Source: Mycobacterium sp. D16Q13 (GTDB taxonomy: Bacteria > Actinomycetota > Actinomycetes > Mycobacteriales > Mycobacteriaceae). Taken from it: a DNA stretch of 64,000 nt. The translations under genes were made by a program, and so were the position numbers. The notes beneath the pieces are model-generated. The model was not told the origin of the DNA. It saw only the letters and a list, made by a program, of their open reading frames with translations, and made no database searches. Location of the stretch: the NCBI RefSeq assembly GCF_002013375.1, contig NZ_MAEW01000015.1, positions 94,085-158,084 on the forward strand, written 5' to 3'. Position 1 is the stretch's first letter. Each line of letters begins with the position of its first letter. Shown piece after piece: positions 62,453 to 64,000 of this stretch.

Positions 62453-62917
62453 ATGTCATACGAACGCATCGAGCGAGAACTTCACATCGACGCGGCGCCG
62501 GAGGTGGTCTTCTCCGTCATCAGCCGCCCGGAACATATGAAGCAATGGTGGCCGGACGACGCAGAGTTCGCCCCGACCCCGGCGGCGCGGGGCGAGATCA
62601 CCTTCAGCGGCGAGGAACCCGGCGAGGTCCAGATCTTCGGGCTCACGCTCGTCGACGTCGATCCGCCGCGGCGGTTCTCGTTCCGTTGGTGTTATCCCGA
62701 GGGGCACGTGGCGAACGCTGGAAATTCGCTACTGGTGACATTTGACCTCACACCGGCGGGGACCGGCACCCAGGTGCGCATGACCGAGGTCGGCTTTCGG
62801 GACCAGGGCCGAACCGAAGCCGACGTCATCGAGCAGTACGAGGCACACGAGGAGGGCTGGGCGCGGCACCTGCCCCGCCTCGCTCCCTGCGTGGGCGAGC
62901 TGGCGGGCCGGCCATGA
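62453..62917 (+). CDS. SRPBCC (AHSA1-type) domain protein
   Basis: A 154-residue soluble START-like fold protein. The start MSYERIERELHIDAAPEVVFSVISRPEHMKQWWPDD (core HIDAAPEVVFSVISRP) is typical of the AHSA1 branch. Such proteins bind hydrophobic ligands or are paired with ArsR regulators. The stop overlaps the ArsR start as ATGA. Confidence 0.86.
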   Translation: MSYERIERELHIDAAPEVVFSVISRPEHMKQWWPDDAEFAPTPAARGEITFSGEEPGEVQIFGLTLVDVDPPRRFSFRWCYPEGHVANAGNSLLVTFDLTPAGTGTQVRMTEVGFRDQGRTEADVIEQYEAHEEGWARHLPRLAPCVGELAGRP

Positions 62918-63252
62918 CGACAGCCGTCATCGACGACGATCTGTGGGCGGCGGTCGGCGATCCGACCCGCCGGCGGGTCTTCGACCTCATCTTGACCGAC
63001 GGCATGGCCACGGCCACAACGTTGAGCGATCGCCTTCCGGTCACCCGCCAGGCCGTGACCAAACACCTCGCGGTCCTCGACAAGGCCGGCCTGGTCCACG
63101 CCACCGCCAACGGGCGGGAGAAGCAGTATCGCGCCAACGCCGAACAAGTCGCCCGCATCGCCGAGCAGCTCACCGCGGTGGGAGCGGCATGGGATCGACG
63201 GTTGGCGCGGATCAAACAGCTCGCCGAGACCATAGAGAGGGCAACATCATGA
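62914..63252 (+). CDS. ArsR-family transcriptional regulator
   Basis: A 112-residue winged-helix repressor: DPTRRRVFDLI, then the recognition region LPVTRQAVTKHLAVLDKAGLV and the wing TANGREKQYRAN. No metal-binding Cys is present, so it probably senses an organic ligand or the SRPBCC partner. It overlaps genes on both sides (ATGA). Confidence 0.9.
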   Translation: MTTAVIDDDLWAAVGDPTRRRVFDLILTDGMATATTLSDRLPVTRQAVTKHLAVLDKAGLVHATANGREKQYRANAEQVARIAEQLTAVGAAWDRRLARIKQLAETIERATS

Positions 63253-63995
63253 GGACTCCCCCGATCGTGTCGGCACAGGATTGGGCAATCGCGCACCAGC
63301 AGATGCTCATCGAGGAAAAGGCGTTCACCCGGGCCCGCGACGCCCTGGCCGCCAAACGCCGGCGCATGCCGTGGACTGAGGTGGACGCGTCCTACCGGTT
63401 CGAGGGACCAGAAGGCCCGGTAACCCTCCTCGACCTGTTTCAGGGTCGCCGCCAGCTCATCGTCTACCGCGCCTTCATCGACCCCGGCACGGGCGACTGG
63501 CCCGAACATGGGTGCACCGGCTGCTCACTGATGGCCGACCACATCGGCAATCTGGCCCATCTGAATGCCCGCGACACCACACTCATCTACGCCTCGCGCG
63601 GATCGCAGGCGGACCTGGAACGCATCAAGGCACGGATGGGCTGGCATCACCCCTGGTACACCATCGCCGCGGACAGTTCCTTCGACCGCGACTTCGATGT
63701 CGACGACTGGCATGGCACCAACGCATTCATCCGCGACGGGAATCGGGTGTACCGCACCTATTTCATCAAGAACCGGGGTGACGAGGCGTTCAACAACACC
63801 TGGACCTTCCTCGACATGACGGCGCTGGGCCGCCAGGAGACATGGGAGGACTCGCCGGAGGGCTACCCGCAGTCCCCCGCATATGAATGGTGGGACTGGC
63901 ACGACGAGTACGGCTCACACGAGCCCTCGCGCTGGTTCGGTGACCCGGATCCCGACGATCCACACGATCCGCGCCCCGCGAAGTCCTGCCACTAA
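63249..63995 (+). CDS. DUF899 thioredoxin-like protein
   Basis: A 248-residue protein of the DUF899 family. The family segments RRRMPWTEVDASYRFEGPEG, GCTGCSLMADHIGN (a CXXC pair) and WHHPWYTIAADSSFDRDF are clear. The fold is thioredoxin-like, but the reaction is not established. It is the last gene of the ArsR operon and ends 5 bases before the window edge. Confidence 0.88.
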   Translation: MRTPPIVSAQDWAIAHQQMLIEEKAFTRARDALAAKRRRMPWTEVDASYRFEGPEGPVTLLDLFQGRRQLIVYRAFIDPGTGDWPEHGCTGCSLMADHIGNLAHLNARDTTLIYASRGSQADLERIKARMGWHHPWYTIAADSSFDRDFDVDDWHGTNAFIRDGNRVYRTYFIKNRGDEAFNNTWTFLDMTALGRQETWEDSPEGYPQSPAYEWWDWHDEYGSHEPSRWFGDPDPDDPHDPRPAKSCH

Positions 63996-64000
63996 CGACG

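Overview
The window reads as high-GC actinobacterial chromosome, and more specifically as a mycobacterium. The evidence is a mycothiol ligase (mshC), DivIVA/Wag31, a mycobactin-type siderophore NRPS/PKS set under IdeR-like iron boxes, Mce-associated proteins, and a gene order that follows the M. tuberculosis Rv2121c-Rv2125 and Rv2129c-Rv2146c blocks with some replacements. The joining of the nuo operon to hisG-metH, and the split siderophore locus, suggest a rapid grower such as the Mycobacteroides abscessus/chelonae group. That placement is inference. No transposase, phage, CRISPR or rRNA gene was seen, and no gene-free stretch exceeds about 300 bases.

Layout. (1) 1-8908, minus strand: nuoA-B-C-D-E-F-G-H-I of respiratory complex I, with nuoI cut by the window edge and most junctions overlapping by 1-8 bases; a degenerate response-regulator receiver lies upstream at 9116-9511. 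(2) 9572-15223, minus: hisG-hisE-HAD phosphatase-metH, with an E. coli-type MetH. (3) 15472-18714: a PAC2-family gene, two Mce-associated membrane proteins and an FMN alpha-hydroxy-acid oxidase. (4) 18900-38872: the siderophore island. An iron-box-preceded SagB/McbC-type azoline oxidase converges on mbtB. mbtE-mbtF-mbtB run on the minus strand and mbtT-mbtC-mbtD on the plus strand from a divergent promoter region with two iron boxes. (5) 38876-39946: a RES/Xre-type toxin-antitoxin pair with a palindromic operator. (6) 39950-44254: a copper block with a CopB-type (CPH) P-type ATPase, two LpqS-like proteins and three tandem secreted paralogues, with two ATACCC-N5-GGGTAT operators. (7) 44267-62255: the conserved core running from SDR-mshC-cysQ through uppP, lppL-like, pyrD, tRNA-Leu(GAG) and wag31 to yggT, with a TetR/CMD/MBL set and an M15 peptidase interspersed. 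(8) 62378-63995: an SRPBCC-ArsR-DUF899 operon behind twin ArsR-type operators.

The most interesting system is the siderophore locus. A SagB-like FMN dehydrogenase, with its own iron box, sits tail to tail with the phenyloxazoline synthase MbtB. This predicts that the oxazoline of mycobactin is oxidised to an oxazole, giving a nocobactin-like product. The MbtB here also appears to lack the C-terminal thioesterase region of the longer M. tuberculosis protein. The genes for salicylate supply (mbtI/mbtA), lysine N-hydroxylation (mbtG) and MbtH are not in the window. The second notable system is the copper block, where a run of small secreted proteins that I cannot name sits with LpqS-like proteins and a CopB-type pump under matching operators.
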